NCBI GenBank assembly: GCA_964468205.1 | Contig: CAYXVG010000010.1 | Span: 73,556-137,555, forward strand | DNA: 64,000 nucleotides | Direction of reading: 5' to 3' | Origin: CAWELS01 sp964468205 | Lineage (GTDB): Bacteria; Acidobacteriota; Terriglobia; Bryobacterales; Bryobacteraceae | Shown: piece by piece, positions 40,222 to 49,069 of the stretch | How the letters are laid out: the number at the start of each line of letters is the position of its first letter | Numbering within the stretch: position 1 is the stretch's first letter | Notes under the pieces: generated by a model | Databases searched by the model: none | The model's input: the letters and a program-made list of their open reading frames with translations, nothing else | What the model was told of the DNA's origin: nothing | Made by a program: the position numbers and the translations under genes

Positions 40222-41964
40222 CTAGATCGATTCCAACTCTTCTTCAATGAGCTGGCGGCGGTACAAATCCGCATACCAGCGGTCGGAGGCAAGCAGTGAC
40301 TGATGGGTGCCGGCCTCGGCCAATGTCCCGTTTTCGATGACAAAGATCCGGCCAGCATGCCGTACCGTCGAGACACGATGCGAGATCAGGATCGTCGTGC
40401 GGTCACGCATCACCCCGGACAGAGCACTCAGGATCCGCTCTTCGGTGATGGTGTCCACACTGGCCAGAGCATCGTCCAGAACCAGAATTCGCGGGTTCAC
40501 CAAAAGCGCCCGGGCAATCGCGGTGCGCTGTTTTTGTCCCCCGGAGAGCGTGATGCCGCGCTCGCCGACGACCGTGTCATATCCGGCCGGAAAGCCCTCG
40601 ATGTCCGCTGCCAGTCCGGCCCGTTCCGCGGCGTTCTCGATCTCCTTTCTGCTCGCACTGGGAGACCCAAAGGCTATGTTTTCAGCGAGCGTGGCGCTGA
40701 AGAGAAACGTCTCTTGCGGCACGATTCCCACCAGCCGGCGCAACTGCGCCAGCGGCAAGCGCCTGATGTCAATGCCGTCGAGCAGCACGCGCCCACCCGT
40801 TGGGTCATACAGCCGCGGAATGAGATTCACGATACTGCTCTTCCCGCTTCCGGTATGGCCGACGATTGCGACGGTCGCCCCAGCGTCAATATCCAGGTTC
40901 AGATCTCGCACTGCCGAGCGGTCGCCGAACCGTAGACTGACCTGCTCGAACCGAATCGCGCCCTGGACCGGCGTTGGGATGCTCACCGGCCGCGGAGGAT
41001 CCGCGATTCCGGGCGGCTCATCCAACAGTTCCTTGACGCGAGCGAGCGAAGCGGCGCCCCGCTGCATCAGATTCACCACCCAACCCATCGCCACCATCGG
41101 CCAGATCAGGGTCCCCAGGTAGACATTGAACATCAGGAAGACGCCGAGGGTTATTTCTCCGGCAAGCAGGCGGTGCCCACCGTACCAGAGGACGATCAAG
41201 AAAGAAATGCCCGTCAGACTCTGCAGGGCCGGCATAAACAGACCCTGCACCTTCGCCAGTTGGAGGGCGTTGCCGACATAGTTCTTGTTGAGTTCGTCGA
41301 ATGCCCGCAACTCCGCATCTTCCTGCACATAAGCGCGGACGACTCGAACTCCGCTCAGATTCTCATGAACCCGGCTGCTGATGTCGGAGAAGATTCCCTG
41401 GATCTTCCGGAAGCGCGCATGCACGTAGCGTCCGAAAAAGACAACCATCACCGAGACCACAGGCGCCGGCGCCAGCGCAAACAGGGTGAGCCGCCAATCG
41501 ACCGTAGACATGATCGCAATTGCCAACACCGCGGTGAGTCCCGTATCAGCCGTGTACATTACCCCCGGCCCGAGCATCATGCGGACCGCATTCAAGTCGT
41601 TCGTCGCCCGGGCCATGATGTCACCGGTCCGGAAGCGCCCAAAAAACTCCGAAGAAAGCCGCACCAGATGCGCGAACAGATCGTTGCGAAGATCATATTC
41701 GATGTCCCGGGAGATGCCAATCAGGATCACGCGCATTCCGTACTGAAATAGCCCCTTGGCAGCGGTAAGGGCCACCATCAACAGAGCAAATCGAATTGCC
41801 AACCCGGATTCGAAGGCGGCCGAGAGGCGGTCCACGGCGATTCCGATCGTGAGCGGGATCGCCGCCGCCAACAGGTTTCGGAACAACAACGCGATCACAC
41901 CCGCCATCAGGCCTCGCCGGTAGCGAAGCATATACGGGAGCAGGAATCGAACTGCTGTCTTCAT
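40222..41964 (-). CDS. ABC exporter half-transporter, MdlA/YheI-like
   Basis: A 580-residue fused membrane-ATPase protein. Six helices lie within about residues 1-300 (type IV exporter fold) and the ATPase domain within 335-575. Walker A is GHTGSGKS at 369-376, the signature LSGGQ at 473-477, and the His switch at 529. In Walker B, VLDDALASVD at 495-504, the catalytic Glu is replaced by Asp498, as in the degenerate subunit of heterodimeric exporters such as MdlA/MdlB. The partner with the consensus site is not next to it. The substrate could be drugs or lipids; the neighbouring lpxC hints at an envelope task but is not proof. Confidence 0.87.
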   Translation of the reverse strand: MKTAVRFLLPYMLRYRRGLMAGVIALLFRNLLAAAIPLTIGIAVDRLSAAFESGLAIRFALLMVALTAAKGLFQYGMRVILIGISRDIEYDLRNDLFAHLVRLSSEFFGRFRTGDIMARATNDLNAVRMMLGPGVMYTADTGLTAVLAIAIMSTVDWRLTLFALAPAPVVSVMVVFFGRYVHARFRKIQGIFSDISSRVHENLSGVRVVRAYVQEDAELRAFDELNKNYVGNALQLAKVQGLFMPALQSLTGISFLIVLWYGGHRLLAGEITLGVFLMFNVYLGTLIWPMVAMGWVVNLMQRGAASLARVKELLDEPPGIADPPRPVSIPTPVQGAIRFEQVSLRFGDRSAVRDLNLDIDAGATVAIVGHTGSGKSSIVNLIPRLYDPTGGRVLLDGIDIRRLPLAQLRRLVGIVPQETFLFSATLAENIAFGSPSASRKEIENAAERAGLAADIEGFPAGYDTVVGERGITLSGGQKQRTAIARALLVNPRILVLDDALASVDTITEERILSALSGVMRDRTTILISHRVSTVRHAGRIFVIENGTLAEAGTHQSLLASDRWYADLYRRQLIEEELESI

Positions 41965-42024
41965 GGGATACGGCCGCCTGGGAGCCGGCGCCGCACCTGG
42001 GTGTAGCGGCTGACGGGAGGGATT

Positions 42025-42591
42025 CTACTTCTCCTCGCCGGGCGAATTCGAGTCCAGATGGCCTACCGTCTTGAGCCGATGGAAGAGCCGCCTAATCTCT
42101 TCCTCATCTTCTGGCATGAACAATGGATAGGCGGAGGGGGCGGAATCCTCCTTTGCGCCGCTGTCAGCCAAGTCCTTTCCCCAAAACTGAGGGTATGGGA
42201 TGCCGTCAATCATCGCTCTGGTGGATTGCCGCCGAATATGGCGGAGCAGGCTGTTGGCTGAATCGAGGTCGCCCGGGTAGATGAGGAGGATCCTCTCCCC
42301 TCCGTCCAGCGTGACGTGAATCAATAACGGTGACATCCAACCCGTCCGATCGACGCGGCGGATCAGCGGCCAAGGGATGGTTCGCCGCCCAATTTTCAGT
42401 TTGTGCCTATCAATTTCAATCTGAGGCCGGCTGGCCAGGAAAAGGAGGCAGCAGGCGAGCAGCGCAAACAATACCGCCGCCACCGCCGCTGGCGTGTGCT
42501 CAACGGCCAGCCAAGCGCAAAGTGCCCCGAGCGCAACGGCGACAACGCTTGCCGTCCAATAGCTGCGAGAAGATGAGTAGCGGGTCATCAA
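42025..42591 (-). CDS. Hypothetical membrane protein with PH-like domain
   Basis: I do not recognise the family. The 188-residue product has two N-terminal membrane helices (about residues 12-53), followed by a short beta-rich domain, IEIDRHKLKIGRRTIPWPLI to GERILLIYPGDL, like the bacterial PH domains that follow two helices in YdbT/YcxB-type proteins. The C-terminal 60 residues are charged and likely flexible. It lies between lpxC and the ABC exporter on the same strand with gaps of 90 and 60 bases, so cotranscription is likely. No activity can be assigned. Confidence 0.65.
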   Translation of the reverse strand: MMTRYSSSRSYWTASVVAVALGALCAWLAVEHTPAAVAAVLFALLACCLLFLASRPQIEIDRHKLKIGRRTIPWPLIRRVDRTGWMSPLLIHVTLDGGERILLIYPGDLDSANSLLRHIRRQSTRAMIDGIPYPQFWGKDLADSGAKEDSAPSAYPLFMPEDEEEIRRLFHRLKTVGHLDSNSPGEEK

Positions 42592-42681
42592 CCTCTGTTT
42601 CCAGACTAGCGTCCATATTAGCAGCCCGTCAACGGTGGCGCCGGCCGGAGAAGATCGCGGTTCCGAAGACGCACAAGAGCG

Positions 42682-43569
42682 TCACGAGACCATCGCCGCG
42701 ACCTGAGTTTCCAATTGATCATAAGTGAGTATTTCGTAGAGCGAAGAATCAGACATGATCTTCGACACCATGGCTGTGTGCATGGCGTGGCCGGCCCGTT
42801 CCGCAACCACGTGACCCAGTAGGGGTTTGCCGAGCAACGCGAGGTCGCCAATCAAATCGAGAGCCTTGTGCCGGCAAGGCTCGTTCGGAAACCGGAGCCC
42901 TTCCGGGTTCAAGACGCCCGACCGGTCAAACCCAACCGCGTTTTCCAGGCTAGCGCCGCGGATGAGTCCCATATCCCGCATCTTATCCAGTTCGTGAGCG
43001 AAGCCAAAGGTTCGGGCCGGGGCCAGTTCGTCAGCAAAAGCTTCCGGGGTCACGTCCATGTCCAGGTTCTGCCGTCCAACCAGGAGGTGATCAAAGAAGA
43101 TGTCGCAGGTGAGTTGGAACCGGTCGGAGGGATGGATGGAGATTCGCTTGCCATTGCCCTCCACCGACACAGGCCGGCGAATGCGCAGGTAGCGCCGCTT
43201 GCGCCGCTGCTGGCGGAGGCCCGCCTGCCGGATCAACTCCAGAAACGGTAGTCCGCTTCCGTCCAGAATCGGCACCTCGAGATTGTCGATTCTGACAATG
43301 ACGTTATCAACTCCACAGCTATACAATACGCTCAGCAAGTGCTCGGTAGTCGAGATCAGAACTCCCTGCCGCATCAGACTGGTGGCGTAGCTGACCCGGG
43401 CGACGTTGCTCCAGGTGGCTGCGATGCGGAAACTGTCGAGGTCAGTCCTCTCGAACATAATGCCGGTTCCCGCTGCGGCTGGACAGAGTTGGATCGAAAC
43501 CGGGACCCCGTGATGCAGTCCGACTCCGGTTGCTTCCACTGGACGCTGAATAGTGGTTTCGTAGTGCAA
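42682..43569 (-). CDS. lpxC: UDP-3-O-acyl-N-acetylglucosamine deacetylase
   Basis: Zinc enzyme for the committed step of lipid A synthesis, in the cytoplasm. The 295-residue chain has all landmarks: GVGLHHGVPVSIQLCPAA, the zinc ligand His in STTEHLLSVLYSCGVDNV, VPILDGSG, ARTFGF, and the second ligand pair in CRHKALDLIGDLALLG, with the catalytic His in GHVVAERAGHAMH. The start is a TTG at 43569 with GGGAG seven bases upstream. It proves an LPS-bearing outer membrane, in line with the LptF-LptG gene. Divergent from polA. Confidence 0.95.
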   Translation of the reverse strand: MHYETTIQRPVEATGVGLHHGVPVSIQLCPAAAGTGIMFERTDLDSFRIAATWSNVARVSYATSLMRQGVLISTTEHLLSVLYSCGVDNVIVRIDNLEVPILDGSGLPFLELIRQAGLRQQRRKRRYLRIRRPVSVEGNGKRISIHPSDRFQLTCDIFFDHLLVGRQNLDMDVTPEAFADELAPARTFGFAHELDKMRDMGLIRGASLENAVGFDRSGVLNPEGLRFPNEPCRHKALDLIGDLALLGKPLLGHVVAERAGHAMHTAMVSKIMSDSSLYEILTYDQLETQVAAMVS

Positions 43570-43637
43570 AAGCGTACTCCCGAATTCTATGAAACGGCCT
43601 ACTGTGAGTCTCTTAGAGAAGCAATCCAGGGACCGAG

Positions 43638-43668
43638 TTGCAAACCTATCATTTTAAAAGATTTTTAT
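43638..43668 (+). promoter_or_regulatory. Possible promoter of the polA transcript
   Basis: TTGCAA at 43638-43643 is followed after 17-19 bases by the AT-rich atttttat at 43661-43668. The predicted start near 43675 would lie right before the hairpin array of the polA leader. Consensus agreement is modest. Confidence 0.3.
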
Positions 43669-43677
43669 CTGGATGTC

Positions 43678-43751
43678 TGTGGCTGTAGAGCCACACTCAG
43701 GAGAAAGTCGTGTGGCTTCTCTACCATTGCCACCAGCTAGTGGTGGCTTTT
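43678..43751 (+). promoter_or_regulatory. polA leader with mutually exclusive hairpins and terminator
   Basis: Five complementary segments alternate: TGTGGCT (43678-43684), AGCCACAC (43689-43696), GTGTGGCT (43710-43717), GCCACCA (43729-43735) and TGGTGGC (43741-43747). Each can pair with its neighbour on either side, and the last pair forms a seven-base stem followed by TTTT at 43748-43751, a short intrinsic terminator. Pairing of 43712-43716 with 43729-43733 would break that terminator. This is the layout of an attenuator or riboswitch expression platform, 90 bases before polA. The ligand, if any, is unknown. Confidence 0.5.
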
Positions 43752-43841
43752 GCGTCGGGACCTTAAGATGCGGCGCTCTATCACCGTGCTGACTTCCGGA
43801 GAGCGCCGGGGGGGACAAATACTACCTCTTGCGGAGCTATT

Positions 43842-46433
43842 ATGAGGGGCATGCAGCGTCCCGGGCTCTTTCTGATCGACACCTTTGGTTTTATCTTCCG
43901 GGCCTATCACGCCCGCGCGCGGAGTGGAGCTCCGCCAATGCGCTCCCAATCGGCTGGAATACCGACCGAGGCAGTCTATATCTTCCACAACATGCTCCGG
44001 AAACTACTCACCACGTATTCGCCCGAGTATATGGCTGCGATCTTCGAAAGCGAGGGCCCAACTCTCCGTGAGCAGGAGTACGTTGACTATAAGGCCAACC
44101 GCCCGGCCATGCCGCCCGACCTCGCTGAACAGATTCCGTGGGTGCGGACGTTGCTCGAAGCCATGCGCATTCCAGTCCGCGAAAGCGAGGGCTACGAGGC
44201 GGACGACCTGATCGGCGCCATCGCCGCCCGCAGCGCGGCCTGTGGAGTGCATGTCACGATCGTGTCGAGCGACAAAGACATGCTGCAGCTTGTCAACAGC
44301 AAGGTTTCCATGCTTGACCCGCGCAAGGACGATCTTCTCTACACCCCCAAGGAAGTTGTCGAATTCATGGGTGTCCGGCCGGACCAGGTAGCCGATCTTC
44401 TCGCTCTCAAGGGAGATGCCGTTGACAACATTCCGGGCGCTCCGGGAATCGGCGACAAAGGGGCGCGTGATCTCATCCAGGCTTATGGATCCGTTGAGGG
44501 GGTGATCGAGCACGCCCACGAAGTGAAACGCAAGTCCTACCGGGAAAGCCTTCAGCACAATGCAGAGCAGATCCGCCTGAGCAAACGCCTCGCCACCATC
44601 GATGTGGATCTCCCCATCGATTGGAGGCTCGAGGATTTCGCCGCCAGCCAACCCGACGTGGAGGCGCTTCGCAACCTGTACCGGGAGCTGGAGTTTCACA
44701 CGGCTCTACGAGAGCTGGAGGCCGCCGCGCCCTCCCCGGAGACGCCGCGCGACTACAAGGCGTTCGCCTCGGCGGAGGAATTAGAAGCATACCTCGCGGA
44801 AACCGCAGCGGCGGCAAGACTCGCGGTGGCGCTGGCGCCTCCGGGCAGCGAGGACCTCTCCGGAAACGCCTTTGGGCTTGCGGCTACTGTCGGGCAGGGG
44901 CGAGCCGTGCCCGTCTGGCTTGCGGGGCAACTGCGCGGTGTGCTGGAAGACCCTGGCCGCCGCAAGGTGTCGCTCGATGTAAAGGGCACGCTAAACCGCT
45001 TGCGCGCGGAAGGGCTTAGTCCGGCCGGCTTCGCCGAAGATCCAGTACTCTACAATTTTCTTCTCACAGCGGACCCCGCCGCCAGCACGCCCGCGGCCGT
45101 CATCGAACGTGTGCTCGAGCGGTCGCCATCCGGAGCGGTGGAAGAATTGGCCGACTTCGCCCTCGAACTCGCCAGACGCCTCGGCCAAGAGATCGGCCGC
45201 CGCGGCTTGCGAGAGCTACATGACTCGATTGATTTCCCGCTCCTCGCGGTCCTTTCCCGGATGGAAACCACCGGCGTACTCATCGAGCCGGCAGCGCTTG
45301 AAGACCTCTCCACGCGCATGCAGCGAGAGATCGGCCGGCTCACAGACGAGATCCATCAACTTGCGGGCCGGGAGTTCAACATCAATTCCCCACAACAGCT
45401 TGGCAAGGTGCTCTACGAGGAGATGGGTCTACCTTCCCCCCGTCCTAGCGGCAAGACGAAGAGTTTCTCTACCGCCGCCGGCGTTCTCGAGGAACTCGCC
45501 GTGGATCACCCCGTGGCCGCTTTGGTGCTCGAATACCGCCAGCTCGCCAAACTGAAGGGCACCTACGTGGACGCGCTCCCAGCTCTCGTCTCCCCGGATA
45601 CTGGCCGCCTCCACACCACTTTCAACCCATTCGGAGCCGCCACCGGCCGTCTCTCTTCGTTCAATCCCAATCTACAGAACATACCCATCCGTACCGAGAT
45701 AGGCCGGGAGATCCGCGCCGCCTTCGTACCGGAGCCTGGCTGGTATCTGCTGGTGGCGGACTACTCTCAGATTGAACTGCGTCTGCTCGCCCACATGTCA
45801 GGCGATCCCGTGCTCGTCGACGCGTTCCGGCGCGGCGAGGATATTCACACGCGCACCGCCGCCGAAGTCTTCGGCACGCCACCCATTGCCGTAACGCCCG
45901 AGCTCCGTCGTAGAGCCAAGGCGGTGAACTTCGGCATCATCTATGGCCTCAGCGCCTTCGGTCTGGCCCGGCAACTTGGAATCCCGCGGCTCGAAGCCGA
46001 TCACTACATTAAGAGTTACTTCGAACGCCACACCGGTGTAAAACGGTTCATCGATGAAACCATCGCGGAGGTTCGCTCCTCTGGTGTCAGCAAGACCCTC
46101 TTTGGGCGGGAGCGGCCGATCCCAGACATCAAGAGCCGGAACCCGAATGCCCGAGGTTTCGCCGAACGAACAGCGGTGAACACTCCACTCCAGGGCACGG
46201 CTGCGGATCTCATCAAACTTGCCATGATCCGGATCCAGGAGCGGCTGGAAGCGGAGAAACTCCGTTCCAGAATGCTGTTGCAGGTGCACGACGAACTTGT
46301 CTTCGAAACGCCCCCAGAGGAAGCCGGTACACTGCAACAGTTGGTGAAGAAAGAGATGGAAGACGTCCACAGACTGAAAGTTCCTTTGGCCGTTGACATT
46401 GGAATTGGAGATAATTGGCGAGATGCAAAGTAG
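43842..46433 (+). CDS. polA: DNA polymerase I, without proofreading residues
   Basis: Repair and Okazaki-fragment polymerase of 863 residues. The 5' nuclease domain (1-290) keeps Asp13, the EADD and SSDKDM motifs and GDAVDNIPGAPG, but the conserved metal Asp of FDxxG (Asp63 in E. coli) is Glu69 here (IFESEG). The 3'-5' exonuclease domain (about 300-470) lacks the FDTET, NLKYD and final Asp motifs, so proofreading should be absent, as in Taq polymerase. The polymerase domain is intact with Asp640 in VADYSQIELR and Asp817 in QVHDELVFE. GGAG lies five bases before the ATG. Confidence 0.96.
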   Translation: MRGMQRPGLFLIDTFGFIFRAYHARARSGAPPMRSQSAGIPTEAVYIFHNMLRKLLTTYSPEYMAAIFESEGPTLREQEYVDYKANRPAMPPDLAEQIPWVRTLLEAMRIPVRESEGYEADDLIGAIAARSAACGVHVTIVSSDKDMLQLVNSKVSMLDPRKDDLLYTPKEVVEFMGVRPDQVADLLALKGDAVDNIPGAPGIGDKGARDLIQAYGSVEGVIEHAHEVKRKSYRESLQHNAEQIRLSKRLATIDVDLPIDWRLEDFAASQPDVEALRNLYRELEFHTALRELEAAAPSPETPRDYKAFASAEELEAYLAETAAAARLAVALAPPGSEDLSGNAFGLAATVGQGRAVPVWLAGQLRGVLEDPGRRKVSLDVKGTLNRLRAEGLSPAGFAEDPVLYNFLLTADPAASTPAAVIERVLERSPSGAVEELADFALELARRLGQEIGRRGLRELHDSIDFPLLAVLSRMETTGVLIEPAALEDLSTRMQREIGRLTDEIHQLAGREFNINSPQQLGKVLYEEMGLPSPRPSGKTKSFSTAAGVLEELAVDHPVAALVLEYRQLAKLKGTYVDALPALVSPDTGRLHTTFNPFGAATGRLSSFNPNLQNIPIRTEIGREIRAAFVPEPGWYLLVADYSQIELRLLAHMSGDPVLVDAFRRGEDIHTRTAAEVFGTPPIAVTPELRRRAKAVNFGIIYGLSAFGLARQLGIPRLEADHYIKSYFERHTGVKRFIDETIAEVRSSGVSKTLFGRERPIPDIKSRNPNARGFAERTAVNTPLQGTAADLIKLAMIRIQERLEAEKLRSRMLLQVHDELVFETPPEEAGTLQQLVKKEMEDVHRLKVPLAVDIGIGDNWRDAK

Positions 46434-47109
46434 TGCAAAACCGGTCCTATTCTTGTTGGCCGGACTCTTGCTATTTGGTTGCGCTGCCGAGCAGCCGCCG
46501 CCCGCGCCTCCCCCGCGGCCTCCAGATCCGCCGGAGGTCTACCGGGTGAAGTTCCAGACCACGAAAGGGGATTTCGTCATCGAGGTGCGCAAGGAATGGG
46601 CCGAACGGGCCGCCGAGCACTTCTTCCATCTGGTCTACAACGACTTCTATGACGGCGTGCGCTTCCACCGTGTTGTTCGCCGCTATATCGTCCAGTGGGG
46701 GATCAGTGGCAACCCGAAGGTGCAGGAGATCTACGGCAACATGAAAATCCGCGACGACGAGCGGAAGACAAGCAACGAACGCGGCACCGTCGCCTTCGCC
46801 AAGCTCGGGCCGAACAGCCGGACCACCCAAGTCTTCATCAACCTTCGCGACAATCAGGCGCTGGACGAGGAGAGCTTCGTCCCCTTCGGAGAGGTTGTAG
46901 AGGGCATGGATACTGTCGAAAGCCTGTGGAGCTCTTATGGCGAGGTGGCGCCTCGCGGTAGCGGGCCGGATCCTACGAAGATCATGATCGAGGGCAACGC
47001 TTACCTCGACCGCGAGTTTCCGCGCCTGGACTCGATCATCGAGGCGAACATCGTCGATCTCGAGAAGATAATCGAAGCCAGCGAAGAGCCGCCAACTGCG
47101 TCAGAATAG
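46423..47109 (+). CDS. Cyclophilin-type peptidyl-prolyl isomerase, lipoprotein
   Basis: Second exported cyclophilin of the window, about 228 residues. The start ATG at 46423 overlaps the end of polA by 11 bases in another frame and opens a lipoprotein signal, MQSSAKPVLFLLAGLLLFGC, with the lipidated Cys at residue 20; the frame is open to 46393 but those codons lie inside polA. A short Pro-rich linker follows, then the cyclophilin domain with VRFHRVVRRYIVQWG, TTQVFINLRDN and FVPFGEVVEGMD. It has about the same architecture as the protein at 4753-5547 without the long acidic linker. It probably helps fold proteins in the periplasm. Confidence 0.9.
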   Translation: MQSSAKPVLFLLAGLLLFGCAAEQPPPAPPPRPPDPPEVYRVKFQTTKGDFVIEVRKEWAERAAEHFFHLVYNDFYDGVRFHRVVRRYIVQWGISGNPKVQEIYGNMKIRDDERKTSNERGTVAFAKLGPNSRTTQVFINLRDNQALDEESFVPFGEVVEGMDTVESLWSSYGEVAPRGSGPDPTKIMIEGNAYLDREFPRLDSIIEANIVDLEKIIEASEEPPTASE

Positions 47110-47129
47110 AAGATTAGGGAGAGGGGACT

Positions 47130-48086
47130 ATGGACAGACGAACTTTCCTCATTGCAACCGCGGCCCTCGCCGCCAATCGAACGGCGCTTGCCGCGAAACC
47201 GATGCCCACGAAGCGGTTGGGCAATACCGATCTTGTCGTCTCCAAAATCACGGTAGGAGGCTATCACTTCCTCAACAACGGCGAGGAGGAGGCGGTCCGC
47301 ATCGTCCACCGCGCCATTGATCTGGGAGTAAATTTCTTCGACAGCGCCCACAAGTACAACGCGGGGCGGAGCGATCTCGCTTATGGCAAGGCAATCGATG
47401 CCGGGCTCCGAAAGAAGGTGCTGCTGATGTCGAAGGCCCAATTTCGGGAGGAATACAGCGCGACCCAGCAGCTCAACGAAACCCTCAGCCGGATGGGTAC
47501 CGACTACCTCGACCTCTGGCAATGTCACGAAGTAGTTACCCACGAAGAGGTCGACAAGATCCTCGGCCCGGGCGGCGCGCTGGAAGCCTTTGTCAAAGCG
47601 AAGAAGGCCGGCAAGACGCGCTACATCGGCTTCAGCGGTCACCGGGACCCCACCGTTCATCAGCGCCTGTTGGCCGCCTTCGATGGCTGGGACACGGTGC
47701 AGCACCCGGTGAACCTGATCGATCAGCACTACCTGAGCTTCATCGACTCGGTGATTCCCCGGGCGCGAGAGCGTGAGGTGGGGGTGATTGCCATGAAGTC
47801 GAACGCCATAGGCAACATCACCAAGAACAACGTTGCCACCATCCCCGAATGCCTCCGCTTTGCCTGGAGCCAAGACGTTGACACGCTCGTATCCGGTGTT
47901 CGCAGCGTGCAGGAGCTCGAAGAAAACGTCGCCGCCTGCAAGACGTTCGAGCCGATGCCGGCAAACGAGATATCAGAGCTGCTGGAACGTACCCGGCAGG
48001 GCAAGTATGGCCAGGAGGTGGAGCAGTACAAGTTGAAACCCGATGTCGGCGGCGTCCCTTATCACCACGACGGCGAGCCGGCCTAA
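47130..48086 (+). CDS. Aldo/keto reductase, Tat-exported
   Basis: A 318-residue NAD(P)H-dependent oxidoreductase with a twin-arginine type start, MDRRTFLIATAALAANRTAL. The aldo/keto reductase tetrad is Asp71 and Tyr76 (FFDSAHKYNAG), Lys102 (LMSKAQF) and His133 (LWQCHE). A cofactor-loaded protein would fit Tat export, since the cofactor must bind before transport. GGGAGAGGGG lies just upstream of the ATG. It starts 20 bases after the cyclophilin gene and ends three bases before the convergent DUF1080 gene. The physiological substrate is unknown. Confidence 0.88.
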   Translation: MDRRTFLIATAALAANRTALAAKPMPTKRLGNTDLVVSKITVGGYHFLNNGEEEAVRIVHRAIDLGVNFFDSAHKYNAGRSDLAYGKAIDAGLRKKVLLMSKAQFREEYSATQQLNETLSRMGTDYLDLWQCHEVVTHEEVDKILGPGGALEAFVKAKKAGKTRYIGFSGHRDPTVHQRLLAAFDGWDTVQHPVNLIDQHYLSFIDSVIPRAREREVGVIAMKSNAIGNITKNNVATIPECLRFAWSQDVDTLVSGVRSVQELEENVAACKTFEPMPANEISELLERTRQGKYGQEVEQYKLKPDVGGVPYHHDGEPA

Positions 48087-48089
48087 TGT

Positions 48090-48881
48090 CTACCTCACAA
48101 CAATAGGCCGTAGAGGCCGAACGTAAATGTTCCGGTACGCCACTGGACCGTGATCTCCTTGCAGCATGATCGGGTTCTGGAGGGCCGCGGGGATGTTCAT
48201 GTGCGCCCGGGTCGGCCCATCAACCTCTACGTCCTCTTGCACCGGAATCCCGTTGTGCAGCACCCGGATGAACTTGGCATTTTCGGTCTTGCCGCCGCCA
48301 GCGTCGAACTTCGGGCCGCGGAACCAGATGTGAAAGCTTTGCCACTGGCCGGGTCTCCGGCTCGCGTTCACCCGGGGAGCTGATCCTCCCACGCCTTTCT
48401 CATCGATCCACCGGTGGTAGATGGCGCCACAGTCGGAGGTCTTCATCGGCCGCTTGGCGCCCCAGCTATCGAAAACCTGCACTTCGTAGAGTCCGTGCAG
48501 ATAGACCCCCGAGTTCGAACCTTTCGCCAATAAGAATTCGACATAGAGCTCGATGTCTCCGAACTTCTCGTCAGTCACCAGATTCGCGGTGCGCCCTTTC
48601 GGTCCGTTTACGATTCTCTCACCCGGTTCCGGCGTGCCGTGCAGGAGGGTGGGTGACAGCAGCGGTTCCCACCGGACGCCTCGCGTCGTGTACCAGGCAT
48701 TCTCCGTGCTGCCATCGGCATGCCAGCCGCTCAGGTCCTTTCCATTGAGAAGCGGACGCCATCCGTCTTCGAGCAGAAACGGCGGATCGCCGTGCGGAAG
48801 CCCATCGTTGAGTTCCACTTTGCTCTGCGCCACCACCATCAGCGCCGCCAACAAACAGATAGACAATATTCGAGTTTTCAT
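48090..48881 (-). CDS. DUF1080 (3-keto-disaccharide hydrolase family) secreted protein
   Basis: A 263-residue exported protein: signal peptide MKTRILSICLLAALMVVAQS, then one concanavalin-like DUF1080 domain. Typical family parts are WRPLLNGKDLSGWHADG near the start, KGSNSGVYLHGLYEVQVFDSW in the centre (split across the family consensus) and the ending MLQGDHGPVAYRNIYVRPL. Members bind or cleave carbohydrates, and some hydrolyse 3-keto-glucosides; the active residues are not well defined. Longer upstream frames to 48989 lack similarity. It is convergent with the Tat-exported aldo/keto reductase and divergent from wecB. Confidence 0.87.
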   Translation of the reverse strand: MKTRILSICLLAALMVVAQSKVELNDGLPHGDPPFLLEDGWRPLLNGKDLSGWHADGSTENAWYTTRGVRWEPLLSPTLLHGTPEPGERIVNGPKGRTANLVTDEKFGDIELYVEFLLAKGSNSGVYLHGLYEVQVFDSWGAKRPMKTSDCGAIYHRWIDEKGVGGSAPRVNASRRPGQWQSFHIWFRGPKFDAGGGKTENAKFIRVLHNGIPVQEDVEVDGPTRAHMNIPAALQNPIMLQGDHGPVAYRNIYVRPLRPIVVR

Positions 48882-49069
48882 GGTCCGACCCAAGTATACA
48901 GTCGAATTCTGGTTTCCGTGACGATCACCGTAACCCGCAATTCCGGGGATCTTGGCTGCAATGCGAACGCCGAAGCCGAGGCCAAGCAACGTTGCCGTCC
49001 GTGTGGCGCCTCGGCTACCCTGGGTGTTGCGCGGCGAGCGGCCGCCCGTTGGCCGCGAGTTTGAATCCC

